64,000 bases of DNA from DASYRX01 sp036003845 (lineage in GTDB: Bacteria > Gemmatimonadota > Gemmatimonadetes > Gemmatimonadales > Gemmatimonadaceae): assembly GCA_036003845.1 (NCBI GenBank), contig DASYRX010000061.1:1-64000 (forward strand). The letters run 5' to 3'. The notes under the pieces were generated by a model. That model made no database searches. It was not told the origin of the DNA and was given only the letters and a program-made list of their open reading frames with translations. Each line of letters begins with the position of its first letter. Within the stretch, counting starts at the first letter, position 1. A program made the translations under genes and the position numbers. Positions 16,454-24,344 of this stretch are shown one piece after another.

Positions 16454-16485
16454 GGCGGCTGAGTCTCCCGGGAGCCTCAGCCGCC
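16454..16485 (+). promoter_or_regulatory. 32-base near-perfect palindrome between atpE and atpF
   Basis: The halves 16454-16469 and 16470-16485 are complementary apart from one pair (T16464 with C16475). The hairpin starts 6 bases after the atpE stop. There is no T-run, so it is more likely an mRNA-stabilising or partial-attenuation element that raises c-subunit output relative to atpF than a full terminator. Confidence 0.7.
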
Positions 16486-16504
16486 CATTCACCGACAACT
16501 CGTT

Positions 16505-17080
16505 ATGCGTGCACACACTATGACGACCCTAGCGCTGCTACTAGCACCGCGCGCTGTGTTGGCGCAGGAAGGCGGCAGCCCCAACCTTCTCTCGCCGGCA
16601 GGCGGTCTGATGTTCTGGACCCTCCTCGTCTTCCTGGTGCTGATGTTCGTGTTGAGCCGCTTCGCGTTCAAACCACTGCTGGCGGCCGTCCAGGCACGTG
16701 AAGACTCGCTGCAGCGCGCGCTGGACCAGGCGAAAAGGGATCGCGAAGAAGCTGCCAAGGTTCTTGAGGAGCATCAGCGTCAGCTCGACGCTGCGCGCGG
16801 CGAGGCGCAGCGCTTCATCGCCGAAGGACGCGCCACCGCCGAGAAAATGAAGGCAGAGATGCTCGAGGCGACGCGCCGGCAGCAGCATGAGCTCATGGAG
16901 CGCGCGAAGCGCGACATCGAGGCGGAAAAAACGCGCGCGATCGCTGAGCTACGCCGTGAGGCGGTGGACCTGGCAATCGCCGGCGCGAGTAAGGTCATCG
17001 AAAAGAACCTCGACAGCGGCGCGAATCGTCAGCTGGTGGAAAGCTTCCTCAGCTCGATTCCCGCGCAGGCGAAGCGCTAA
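16505..17080 (+). CDS. atpF: F0F1 ATP synthase subunit b
   Basis: The product has 191 residues. A short leader-like segment (VLAQEGG) is followed by one membrane helix, LMFWTLLVFLVLMFVL, and the b-type motif RFAFKPLL. From about residue 60 a long charged coiled coil follows, with heptads rich in A, E, K and R, forming the peripheral stalk. The stop shares one base with the atpH start (TAATG). ATG 16520 is a possible alternative start. Confidence 0.94.
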   Translation: MRAHTMTTLALLLAPRAVLAQEGGSPNLLSPAGGLMFWTLLVFLVLMFVLSRFAFKPLLAAVQAREDSLQRALDQAKRDREEAAKVLEEHQRQLDAARGEAQRFIAEGRATAEKMKAEMLEATRRQQHELMERAKRDIEAEKTRAIAELRREAVDLAIAGASKVIEKNLDSGANRQLVESFLSSIPAQAKR

Positions 17081-17625
17081 TGCGCGAGACGACGATCGCC
17101 AGAAACTACGCCGAGGCGTTGCTCGCGCTCGCGCGTAAGGCCGACGATCTGACTGGCTGGGGAGTTCTCATCCATGCCTTCGCTGAAGTGGCAGCGAGCG
17201 ACGAGAAGCTGCGGCACTTCCTCGAGGCGCCGCAGATCTCGGCGGCGCAGAAGAACGAAGTGTTAGGCAAGGCCTTCGCTGACAACATGCCGCGCCTGAT
17301 GCTGCGCTTCATCCAGAAGCTCGTGTCGAATCGGCGCCAGATGCTCATACCGGCCATTTCTGTGGAATACGCCAATCTGGTCGACGAAGAGGAAGGGCGT
17401 CTGCATGCTCGGGTCACCGTCGCGCGCGATGCAACCGACGCCGAGCTCCAGGCGATCGAGAAGGAACTATCGCGCGCCTTTGGCAAGACCGTGGTTCCGC
17501 ACCTAACGACAAATCCAGCGATCATCGGCGGCGTGGTCGTGCGCATCGGCGACACGGTGTTGGACGGGTCAGTGCGGCGCCGGCTCAGCGCGCTGCGGCA
17601 GCGAATACTCACCTCCTCCAGTTAG
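17080..17625 (+). CDS. atpH: F0F1 ATP synthase subunit delta
   Basis: The product has 181 residues. It starts with the six-helix domain (ARNYAEALLALAR, LRHFLEAPQIS) and ends with the conserved PAIIGGVVVRIGDTVLDGSVRRRL. Delta joins the b stalk to the top of the F1 head. The usual next gene, atpA, is missing: the following gene is a sugar-metabolism cupin, so F1 genes must lie elsewhere on the chromosome. Confidence 0.95.
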   Translation: MRETTIARNYAEALLALARKADDLTGWGVLIHAFAEVAASDEKLRHFLEAPQISAAQKNEVLGKAFADNMPRLMLRFIQKLVSNRRQMLIPAISVEYANLVDEEEGRLHARVTVARDATDAELQAIEKELSRAFGKTVVPHLTTNPAIIGGVVVRIGDTVLDGSVRRRLSALRQRILTSSS

Positions 17626-17628
17626 CGC

Positions 17629-18003
17629 GTGAGCGGGCGCGTCGACGTCACCCACGTCCCCAAGCCGTGGGGGTGGGAAAAGATCTGGGCCAACACAGAT
17701 CGCTACGTCGGAAAGATCCTGCACATCAACGCCGGCCATGCGCTCTCGGTCCAGTACCATGTGCGCAAGGACGAGACCGTGTACCTGCTCGCGGGGCAGC
17801 TCAAGTACTGGGTGCGCGATGAAAGCGGCGAGATGCGCGACATGAACCTCACGGTCGGGGAGGCCTTTCGCATCACGCCCGGGACGGTGCATTACATGGA
17901 GGCAATCAGCGACTGCGACATTCTGGAGACGTCCACACCGGATCTGGACGACGTTGTTAGGCTCAAGGACCGCTACGGCCGAGAGGGAACGAGCGCGCCA
18001 TGA
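17629..18003 (+). CDS. Mannose-6-phosphate isomerase-like cupin
   Basis: The product has 124 residues forming one cupin barrel. KPWGWEKIW, ALSVQYHVRKDETVYLL and RITPGTVHYMEA match the C-terminal isomerase/cupin domain of type II phosphomannose isomerase/GDP-mannose pyrophosphorylases, with the metal ligands H, E and H visible. As a free-standing domain its reaction is not certain. It uses a GTG start and overlaps the nucleotidyltransferase gene by 4 bases, which suggests a joint role in nucleotide-sugar supply. Confidence 0.8.
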   Translation: MSGRVDVTHVPKPWGWEKIWANTDRYVGKILHINAGHALSVQYHVRKDETVYLLAGQLKYWVRDESGEMRDMNLTVGEAFRITPGTVHYMEAISDCDILETSTPDLDDVVRLKDRYGREGTSAP

Positions 18004-18995
18004 AAGTGATCATTCCACTCGCGGGGAAGGGAACCCGCCTGCGCCCGCACACGCACATCACGCCCAAGCCGATGCTCAAGGTGGCGGGGAAGCCCGTGAT
18101 GGCGTACATCCTGGACGACCTCAAGGCGTTAGGCACGGTCTCGCAGATCATCTACATCACGGGGCACTTGAAGGAGAAGGTCGAGGCCTACGTACGCGCC
18201 GAGTACGACTTCCCGTCCGTGTTCGTGGAGCAAGCGGTGCAAGACGGCACCGCCGGCGCGGTGAAGCTGGCGCAGAAGTACGTGGACGAGGCGGTCCTCA
18301 TCATTTTCGTCGACACGATCTTCGATACCGATCTGAGTGTCGTCAATCGGACTGACGCGGATGGAATTATCTGGACGAAGGAGGTCGAGGACTATCAGCG
18401 ATTCGGCGTCGTCGTGACGGATGCCGACGGCAACATGACCAAGATCGTGGAGAAGCCGAAGACACCGATCTCCAAGCGCGCGAACATCGGGCTCTACTAC
18501 GTGCGCAACTGGAAGCTCATGTATGAAGGGATCGACCACGTGCTGTCGCAGCCGAAGAACCAAGGCGAATACTTCTTGACGGACGCATTCCAGTACATGA
18601 TCGAAAAAGGCGCGCGGATCAAAGTGATCGACGTGGCCGGCTGGTACGACGCCGGGAAGCTGGACACGCTCCTGGAAACGAATCGCGTCATGCTCGAGCG
18701 GCACGCCGCACGAAGCGCGAAAGGGGAATTCGGCAGCAGCGCCAAGATCACGCAGCCCGTGCAAATCGCCGACGATGTGAAGATCACGGACTCGTCGATC
18801 GGGCCTAACGTGACAATCGGGGCGGGGAGCGTGATCGCGGGCAGCTCGCTTCGCGACACGATCGTAGGCGGTGGGGCGACGATCAAGAAATCGACGCTCA
18901 AGAATTCACTCATTGGCGATGCGACAGTGATCGAGGGGTTCGACGGTGAGTTGACCGTGGCTGATCATTCGGAAGTAAGAGGGGTTAGGGAATAG
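18000..18995 (+). CDS. Sugar nucleotidyltransferase with left-handed helix tail
   Basis: The product has 331 residues. The N-terminal nucleotidyltransferase signature is IIPLAGKGTRLRPHT followed by KPML; the metal aspartate lies in IIFVDTIFD, and the sugar site includes GEYFLTDAF and VAGWYDAGK. From about residue 245 hexapeptide repeats of the left-handed beta helix follow (ITDSSIGPNVTIGAGSVIAG). It likely joins glucose-1-P or a related sugar-1-P to dTTP or UTP; exact substrate unknown. The last codons (RGVRE) and the stop are formed by a G-rich array. Confidence 0.88.
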   Translation: MKVIIPLAGKGTRLRPHTHITPKPMLKVAGKPVMAYILDDLKALGTVSQIIYITGHLKEKVEAYVRAEYDFPSVFVEQAVQDGTAGAVKLAQKYVDEAVLIIFVDTIFDTDLSVVNRTDADGIIWTKEVEDYQRFGVVVTDADGNMTKIVEKPKTPISKRANIGLYYVRNWKLMYEGIDHVLSQPKNQGEYFLTDAFQYMIEKGARIKVIDVAGWYDAGKLDTLLETNRVMLERHAARSAKGEFGSSAKITQPVQIADDVKITDSSIGPNVTIGAGSVIAGSSLRDTIVGGGATIKKSTLKNSLIGDATVIEGFDGELTVADHSEVRGVRE

Positions 18996-19003
18996 GGGTT
19001 AGG
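18981..19003 (+). repeat. G-rich TTAGGG-like array at the end of the nucleotidyltransferase gene
   Basis: G tracts of 4, 3, 4 and 2 are separated by TTA or AATA. The array encodes the last residues and the stop of the upstream gene and lies next to the AGGAG ribosome site of the monooxygenase gene. Confidence 0.6.
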
Positions 19004-19015
19004 AGTTAGCCTGCT

Positions 19016-20110
19016 GTGGTTACTATCGTCGGGGCTGGGCCAGCTGGGCTCGCGACCGCAGCATCGCTCAGGCGTCGCGGAATCGCCTATCGTCTCCTGG
19101 AGCGTGGCGACTCGTTAGGGCACTCCTGGCTCAACCTGTACGACAGCTTGCGGCTGCATACCGGCAAGCATCTGTCGCACCTGCCCGGCTATCGTTTCGG
19201 CTCCGGGACGCCACTCTTTCCGTCGCGCGAAGAGTTTGTCCTTTATCTGCGTGACTACGCGCGCCACTTCGGCATCGCCGTGGAAACTGGAAAGGACGTC
19301 GTCGCTGTTTCGAAAGCGGGAGATGGCTGGCGCATAACGACGGCAGACGGCGAGTCGCACGACACAGCCGCGCTTGTGATGTCGACTGGAATCATCGCCA
19401 ACCCCAAAGTTCCGGTGCTTCCGGGCCAGGATCGCTTTCGCGGCCGCGTGCTGCACAGCGTGGAGTATCGCCGGCCTAACGACTTTATCGGACGCCGTGT
19501 GTTGATCGTCGGCGTCGGCAACTCCGGCGGAGAGATCGGTGCGGAGCTGGCGCGCGCCGGCGCTCGCGTAACGGTATTGGTGCGCTCGGGCGCCAACGTC
19601 GTCCCGCTGATGCTCGCGGGCCTTCCCATTCAGTACGTCGCGTATGTCATGCGCTGGCTGCCGCGCAGCGCTCGCGAGCGCATCGTTGGCCGAGTGCAGC
19701 GAATCATGGAGAAGAAACACGGACCGCCAGTTCTGCCGCGACCGCCCTATTCGGCGCTCGATGCGATCCCGCTCATCGGGTTTCATCTCGTCGAGGCGAT
19801 CCGCGAGGGACTGATCGAGGTTCGCCGCGCCGATCTTACCGGGCTTACGGAAACTGGCGTGCGATTCAGTGACGGCAGCGAGGCGGACTACGACGTCGTC
19901 CTCCTTGCCACAGGTTTCGCGCCGGCGCTAGCGCCGTTAGGCGAGAGCATTCGCACCGACGCAAAAGGCTTCGCTATCCGTAGCGACCGCGTGACGAGTG
20001 CCGACCAGAAAGGCATCTACTTCGTGGGACACAACTACGATAGCACCGGCGGCCTCTCCAACATCCGTCGCGACGCGCGTCTCGCCGCGGAGCGCATCGC
20101 TAGCCAGTAG
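19016..20110 (+). CDS. Flavin-containing monooxygenase-like NAD(P)/FAD oxidoreductase
   Basis: The product has 364 residues. The FAD site VTIVGAGPAGLA is at the N-terminus; the NADPH site VGVGNSGGEIGAEL lies mid-protein; LLATGFAPAL is the ATG motif of class B flavoproteins. GHSWLNLYDSLRLHT is typical of YUCCA/FMO-like enzymes that oxygenate small molecules. Substrate unknown. The GTG start has AGGAG 10 bases upstream. Its 3' end overlaps the convergent M20 gene by 11 bases. Confidence 0.88.
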   Translation: MVTIVGAGPAGLATAASLRRRGIAYRLLERGDSLGHSWLNLYDSLRLHTGKHLSHLPGYRFGSGTPLFPSREEFVLYLRDYARHFGIAVETGKDVVAVSKAGDGWRITTADGESHDTAALVMSTGIIANPKVPVLPGQDRFRGRVLHSVEYRRPNDFIGRRVLIVGVGNSGGEIGAELARAGARVTVLVRSGANVVPLMLAGLPIQYVAYVMRWLPRSARERIVGRVQRIMEKKHGPPVLPRPPYSALDAIPLIGFHLVEAIREGLIEVRRADLTGLTETGVRFSDGSEADYDVVLLATGFAPALAPLGESIRTDAKGFAIRSDRVTSADQKGIYFVGHNYDSTGGLSNIRRDARLAAERIASQ

Positions 20111-21284
20111 CCGCGGCGGCAACGATCGTCAGCGCGCGCCAGAGCCCTAACGCTGAGTCGGTGTGATCGTACCACTCGCGCAGCGTGTGGGTATCGCCGC
20201 CGCGTCCTCCCGCACCGATCGCGATCGCCGGGACGCCTCGATTCATGGGGACGTTGGCATCCGTCGACGCGGCAGACAACTCTGGAGTGCGACCGATGGC
20301 GAGCGTCGCTTCCCGCGCGGCCGCCACGAGTGGGTGGTGCGGGTCGATCGCGCCAGCCGGTCGCTCACCGATCCGCTCGCTCGTTAGGGTGAGCGGCGGG
20401 GTCCCCGCCGTGCGCGCGGCGTTGGCGCGATCGACGGCGTGCCGCATACGCGCGTCGACGGCCATCTCCCAGCGCTCCAGCTCCGCGGCGCGAACGGAAC
20501 GAACTTCCACTTCCAGCCAGGCCTCTTCGGGAATCGCGTTGATCGAGGAGCCGCCGCCGATGCGGTTTACGCTCACGGTGATGCGCGGCTCCTGCGGAAG
20601 TTTGAGCCCCGCCAGCTCCACTGTGATGGCGCCGGCGACGTGCACCGGATTCACGACGCCATAGGCGCCCCAGCTGTGCCCGCCGGGGCCATGAATCCGC
20701 GCACGAAGGCGTCGGACACCTAACGCTTCGGTCACGATGCGCGTGTCGCCGGGCCCATCGAGCGCGACGACGGCCTGAATGTCGTCACCTAACGCGCTGA
20801 AGAGATGCCGTGCGCCGCGCAGATCACCGATTCCCTCCTCGCCCGTCGTAGCGGCGAACAGGATCGGGTGCGCGGGCCGGACATCGGGTGTGGCCAGCTC
20901 TTCCGCCAGTGCCACGAGCGCTGTCAGGCCACGGGCGTTGTCGCCGATGCCGGGGGCGCTGATGCGCGTTCCGTCGCGTTTGATGCTGAGATCCGTCCCG
21001 TGCGGAAAGACGGTATCCAGGTGCGCGCAAATGACGACCGGAGGCGCTCCTGTCCTCGAGCCACGCAGCCGCGCCACGACGTTCCCTGCCGCGTCGATCT
21101 CCACGTTAGGCAGCGACTCGCTCAGGCGCGCGGCGACGAACGTCGCACGCGCGCGCTCGTCGCCAGTCGGCGCCGGAACGCCGGCGATGGCGATTTGCAG
21201 CGCGAGTAGCTCGGCGTCGCGTTGCGCGAGGCGCTCGCGGGCCGGTCCCAGACGGTCGTATGTCGCGCGGGCCGTGGTTGGCAT
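20100..21284 (-). CDS. M20-family metallopeptidase
   Basis: The product has 394 residues. Metal ligands are visible in the expected order: VVICAHLDTVF, GIGDNARG (bridging Asp), TTGEEGIGD (Glu-Glu), ALDGPGD and a late DTHTLREW. The lid domain begins RLRARIHGPGGHSWGAYG. The family includes aminoacylases, carboxypeptidases and tripeptidases. The frame continues upstream to 21359, but 21284 gives a family-like start and avoids overlap with the divergent MFS promoter. Substrate not known. Confidence 0.88.
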   Translation of the reverse strand: MPTTARATYDRLGPARERLAQRDAELLALQIAIAGVPAPTGDERARATFVAARLSESLPNVEIDAAGNVVARLRGSRTGAPPVVICAHLDTVFPHGTDLSIKRDGTRISAPGIGDNARGLTALVALAEELATPDVRPAHPILFAATTGEEGIGDLRGARHLFSALGDDIQAVVALDGPGDTRIVTEALGVRRLRARIHGPGGHSWGAYGVVNPVHVAGAITVELAGLKLPQEPRITVSVNRIGGGSSINAIPEEAWLEVEVRSVRAAELERWEMAVDARMRHAVDRANAARTAGTPPLTLTSERIGERPAGAIDPHHPLVAAAREATLAIGRTPELSAASTDANVPMNRGVPAIAIGAGGRGGDTHTLREWYDHTDSALGLWRALTIVAAAATG

Positions 21285-21374
21285 CGACGGAAGAGGCGCC
21301 CTCGCGCCACGAGATGCAAGTGATAGCGCGGTTGGCTTCTCGCTGCTGTGAGGTCGCATACATTTGGCGCACTC

Positions 21375-22574
21375 ATGAGGAAGACCCGCTTACCGCGCAC
21401 AGTCTTCGCGCTCGCCGCCGTCAGTCTGCTGACAGACGCGTCGAGCGAAATGATTTATCCGCTCCTGCCGCTCTTTCTCTCGAGCGTGCTTGGCGCATCG
21501 GCGACCGCGCTTGGCGCGATCGAAGGGGCGGCCGAGTCCGTTGCAGCGTTGCTCAAGCTTGGGAGCGGCGTCTGGTCCGATCGCCTGACGAGACGCAAGC
21601 CGCTCGTCGTTTTTGGCTATGCGCTGGCATCAGCAGTGCGGCCGCTGATCGGTCTGGCGCAGAGCGCCTGGCAGGTAGGTGCCTTACGAGTCACTGACCG
21701 AATCGGGAAGGGGATCCGCACGTCGCCGCGCGACGCGCTGATCGCCGATGCCGTGCAACCTTCGCAGCGGGGAGCGGCGTTCGGCCTACACAGGGCGGGG
21801 GACCATCTGGGCGGGGTTCTGGGACCCGTGCTCGCCTTTACGCTGTTGCAGCTCTTTGGATTCTCTCTGCGCACTGTCTTCTTGCTTGCGGCGATACCGG
21901 CGGCGTTGTCGCTCCTGGTCCTGATTGCCGGCGTGCGGGAAGAGGCTCGTCGCAGCGCGCATGACGGCGGCGTTAGGATCGGCGAGCCAACCGCGCTTGG
22001 GAGCGAGTTTTGGAAATACCTCTCCGTACTCTTTCTTTTCGCGCTGGGTAACGCGAGCGACGCCTTCCTGCTGCTGCGAGCGTCTGCGTTAGGCGTCGCC
22101 GCGGCGCACGTACCGCTGTTGTGGGCGGCGCACCACGTCGTCAAGGCGATCGCCAATGTGCGAGGAGGGGCCCTGTCCGATCGCATTGGCCGGCGTCCGC
22201 TGATCGTCGCCGGCTGGGCCGTCTACGCCATCGTGTACCTGGCCTTTGCCCGCGCGTCGACGGCGTGGCACGTGTGGACCCTCTTCCTCGGGTACGGACT
22301 GTATTTCGGATTGACAGAGGGCGTGGAGAAGGCGTTCGTGGCCGACCTCGTTCCCGAGCGCCTGCGCGGCAGCGCGTACGGCTGGTTCAATTTCACGTTA
22401 GGCTTGGCCGCATTTCCGGCGTCGTTGATCTTCGGCGTGCTATGGGACAAGCGCGGCCCGACAACGGCATTCGGTCTGGCGGCGGTGCTGGCTGCAGCGG
22501 CGTCCGTGTTGCTTCTCGTGATGGTTCGCGGTCGCGGTCGCGGCCGCCCCGTCGCCCAAGCGTCGACTGCGTAG
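21375..22574 (+). CDS. MFS transporter
   Basis: The product has 399 residues with about twelve membrane helices. The loop-2 motif is GVWSDRLTRRKPLVVFG and its counterpart in the second half is GALSDRIGRRPLIVAGW. The RIGKGIRTSPRDALIAD segment is common in a subgroup of putative drug or sugar exporters. Substrate unknown. The ATG at 21375 is preferred over an in-frame upstream start. It is divergent from the M20 peptidase. Confidence 0.88.
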   Translation: MRKTRLPRTVFALAAVSLLTDASSEMIYPLLPLFLSSVLGASATALGAIEGAAESVAALLKLGSGVWSDRLTRRKPLVVFGYALASAVRPLIGLAQSAWQVGALRVTDRIGKGIRTSPRDALIADAVQPSQRGAAFGLHRAGDHLGGVLGPVLAFTLLQLFGFSLRTVFLLAAIPAALSLLVLIAGVREEARRSAHDGGVRIGEPTALGSEFWKYLSVLFLFALGNASDAFLLLRASALGVAAAHVPLLWAAHHVVKAIANVRGGALSDRIGRRPLIVAGWAVYAIVYLAFARASTAWHVWTLFLGYGLYFGLTEGVEKAFVADLVPERLRGSAYGWFNFTLGLAAFPASLIFGVLWDKRGPTTAFGLAAVLAAAASVLLLVMVRGRGRGRPVAQASTA

Positions 22575-22690
22575 GCAAACCCACGAGATGTCAGGAACCC
22601 GTTCGGATGCGCGGCGCGCTGTGGCACGGCGCAAAGGAACCGCATAGCTGTACGCCGCAAGGAGATCTCGCTCGACCTGCGGAGGGACCT

Positions 22691-23437
22691 ATGCGACGCT
22701 TTCTCGCGGCACTCACGGCGATCGTGCTTCCCGTTGTGCTCGGCGCGCAACCACCGGGGCACTGGCCGCCGGACTCGCTGATCAACACGCAAGTCATTCC
22801 GCGCACCACGCCCGTCATGCAAGTGGTCGGGCAGATGCGAAACTTCGCCGGAGGGTTGGGCGTGCGCTGTCAGTTCTGTCATGTCGGCGAAGAAGGTCTC
22901 GCACTCGAGAAATTCGACTTCGCGTCCGACGAGAAGCGCACGAAGCTCGTGGCGCGGCAGATGATGCGCATGGTGCTAGAGATCAACAAACGGCTGGACA
23001 CGATTCCAGGCCGCACGAATCCGCCAGTTCAGGTAACCTGCGTAACGTGTCACCGCGGCATTAGCCGGCCGCTGCCGCTTTCTCAGGTGTTGATCGAGGC
23101 GGGGACAGCAGCGGGCACAGATTCGGCGCTTCGTGTGTACCGCGCTTTGCGCGAACGATACTACGGAGGGGATGCGTACGATTTTCGGGAACCGTCCCTC
23201 AACATCGCGGCCTTCAGGCTTGGTCGTGTGAGCAAGTTCGACGAAGCGTTTGCGCTGCTGAAGTTGAACGAGGAGATGTTTCCGAACTCGTCGGCGATGT
23301 ATGTCTTTCGCGGCAACATAAACCTGATGCGCGCCGATACGGCGGCAGCTGCCACCGCGTTTCGCGAGGCTATTCGACGCGATTCAACGAACGAAGAAGC
23401 GCGCGGTCGCTTGCGAGATATCGGCCAGCGGCCATAG
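22691..23437 (+). CDS. Reaction-centre-type dihaem cytochrome c with TPR-like tail
   Basis: The product has 248 residues. After a signal peptide (cleavage near LGAQ) come two haem sites, C60QFCH and C117VTCH, and Met-rich helices (MMRMVLEIN, MRNF) that in this family give the axial ligands. VGEEGLALEKFDFASDEK is the pattern of the photosynthetic reaction-centre cytochrome c subunit family, which in non-phototrophs also occurs as a small periplasmic cytochrome. True RC subunits carry four haems. Residues about 135-248 look like TPR helices. A GGAGGG ribosome site precedes the ATG. Confidence 0.85.
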   Translation: MRRFLAALTAIVLPVVLGAQPPGHWPPDSLINTQVIPRTTPVMQVVGQMRNFAGGLGVRCQFCHVGEEGLALEKFDFASDEKRTKLVARQMMRMVLEINKRLDTIPGRTNPPVQVTCVTCHRGISRPLPLSQVLIEAGTAAGTDSALRVYRALRERYYGGDAYDFREPSLNIAAFRLGRVSKFDEAFALLKLNEEMFPNSSAMYVFRGNINLMRADTAAAATAFREAIRRDSTNEEARGRLRDIGQRP

Positions 23438-23448
23438 GCTGATTGGAT

Positions 23449-24330
23449 ATGAGAAGCGCGCTGTTGTTGAGTGGTCTTCTGACGTTGCAGACCAGCGCCT
23501 CGGCGCAGAGCGGCACCGGCGCTCAACCCGCGGTGCCTAACATTCGCGTGCTCGCAGACTCAGTTGCGAAGACGGGCACGTCCTTCGCAAAAACTCGGCG
23601 CCTCGTTCACTGGGTCAATGACAGCTTCAAGTGGTCATACACTGACTATCAACGGCGCACACCCGAGGAGATTGTCGCGCGACGCGCGGGTAATTGCGCC
23701 GAGCTCGCGTCTGTGCTGCACATGCTGCTCGACTCTCTCGGAGTGCGCTCGCGCTGGATACGCGAGATCAATGTGCAGCCGGAACAGACTCCGCGGCGTC
23801 AGCGAACTGCGGCTGAAATGGTCGTCTCGCGCGGGAAACAGTATTCGGTCTTTGGCCTGCAGCATAACGATCACGTGTGGCTGGAAGTGTGGGATGATTC
23901 ATCGCAAAGTTGGTTTCCGGCCGACCCTGCCTACGGTGTTGTTGGACTCGCGGAGTGGTTGCCGGCTCGGCTTGCGCTCAGCGAGCGTCCAAAGCCGAGG
24001 GTTGCCGCAGTTGTTCCGATCGCTGCTGACATGCTCGCTCCGTTCGTCGTTGTCGCCGGAGAGAGGCGTGGCGGCCCGTACTCTACCGATCGCACCGCTT
24101 ACTACCTGATCGACGGTTTCGGTCAGCGGTTGTATGGCGGCGGCCTAACGCAACTTCCGTCCTGGCAACGATGGGTTTCAGCCGTGCAATCGCTGTCACC
24201 GCATGCGGCCGCTGCATTTGACGGGGCCGAGAATCTGCACGCCTACACCGACGAAATTGCTCGACTCAAAGCGACATACGATGCGCTGGCCCGCGACGCT
24301 GTGGCGCGCGGGCTCAAGTGGTCGCGTTAG
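23449..24330 (+). CDS. Exported transglutaminase-like (papain-fold) protein
   Basis: The product has 293 residues, with a signal peptide ending near ASAQS. The catalytic triad of the transglutaminase core is visible: Cys in RRAGNCAELASVL, His in NDHVWLEVWD and Asp in FPADPAYGV. Bacterial members act as proteases, amidases or cross-linkers in the periplasm. It follows the cytochrome gene by 11 bases and may be co-transcribed. The stop TAG is embedded in a copy of the CGTTAGG word. ATG 23449 is used rather than a TTG six bases earlier. Confidence 0.85.
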   Translation: MRSALLLSGLLTLQTSASAQSGTGAQPAVPNIRVLADSVAKTGTSFAKTRRLVHWVNDSFKWSYTDYQRRTPEEIVARRAGNCAELASVLHMLLDSLGVRSRWIREINVQPEQTPRRQRTAAEMVVSRGKQYSVFGLQHNDHVWLEVWDDSSQSWFPADPAYGVVGLAEWLPARLALSERPKPRVAAVVPIAADMLAPFVVVAGERRGGPYSTDRTAYYLIDGFGQRLYGGGLTQLPSWQRWVSAVQSLSPHAAAAFDGAENLHAYTDEIARLKATYDALARDAVARGLKWSR

Positions 24331-24344
24331 GCTCCTAGCCAGGC

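Noticed and set aside
22121..22690. A fused protein upstream of the cytochrome in the same frame
   Set aside because: It overlaps the MFS gene in another frame with arginine-rich, shadow-like composition, and the cytochrome has its own GGAGGG site and signal peptide.
22691..23437. Phototrophy gene cluster
   Set aside because: Only the cytochrome resembles a reaction-centre subunit; it has two haems and no pigment or reaction-centre gene is nearby.
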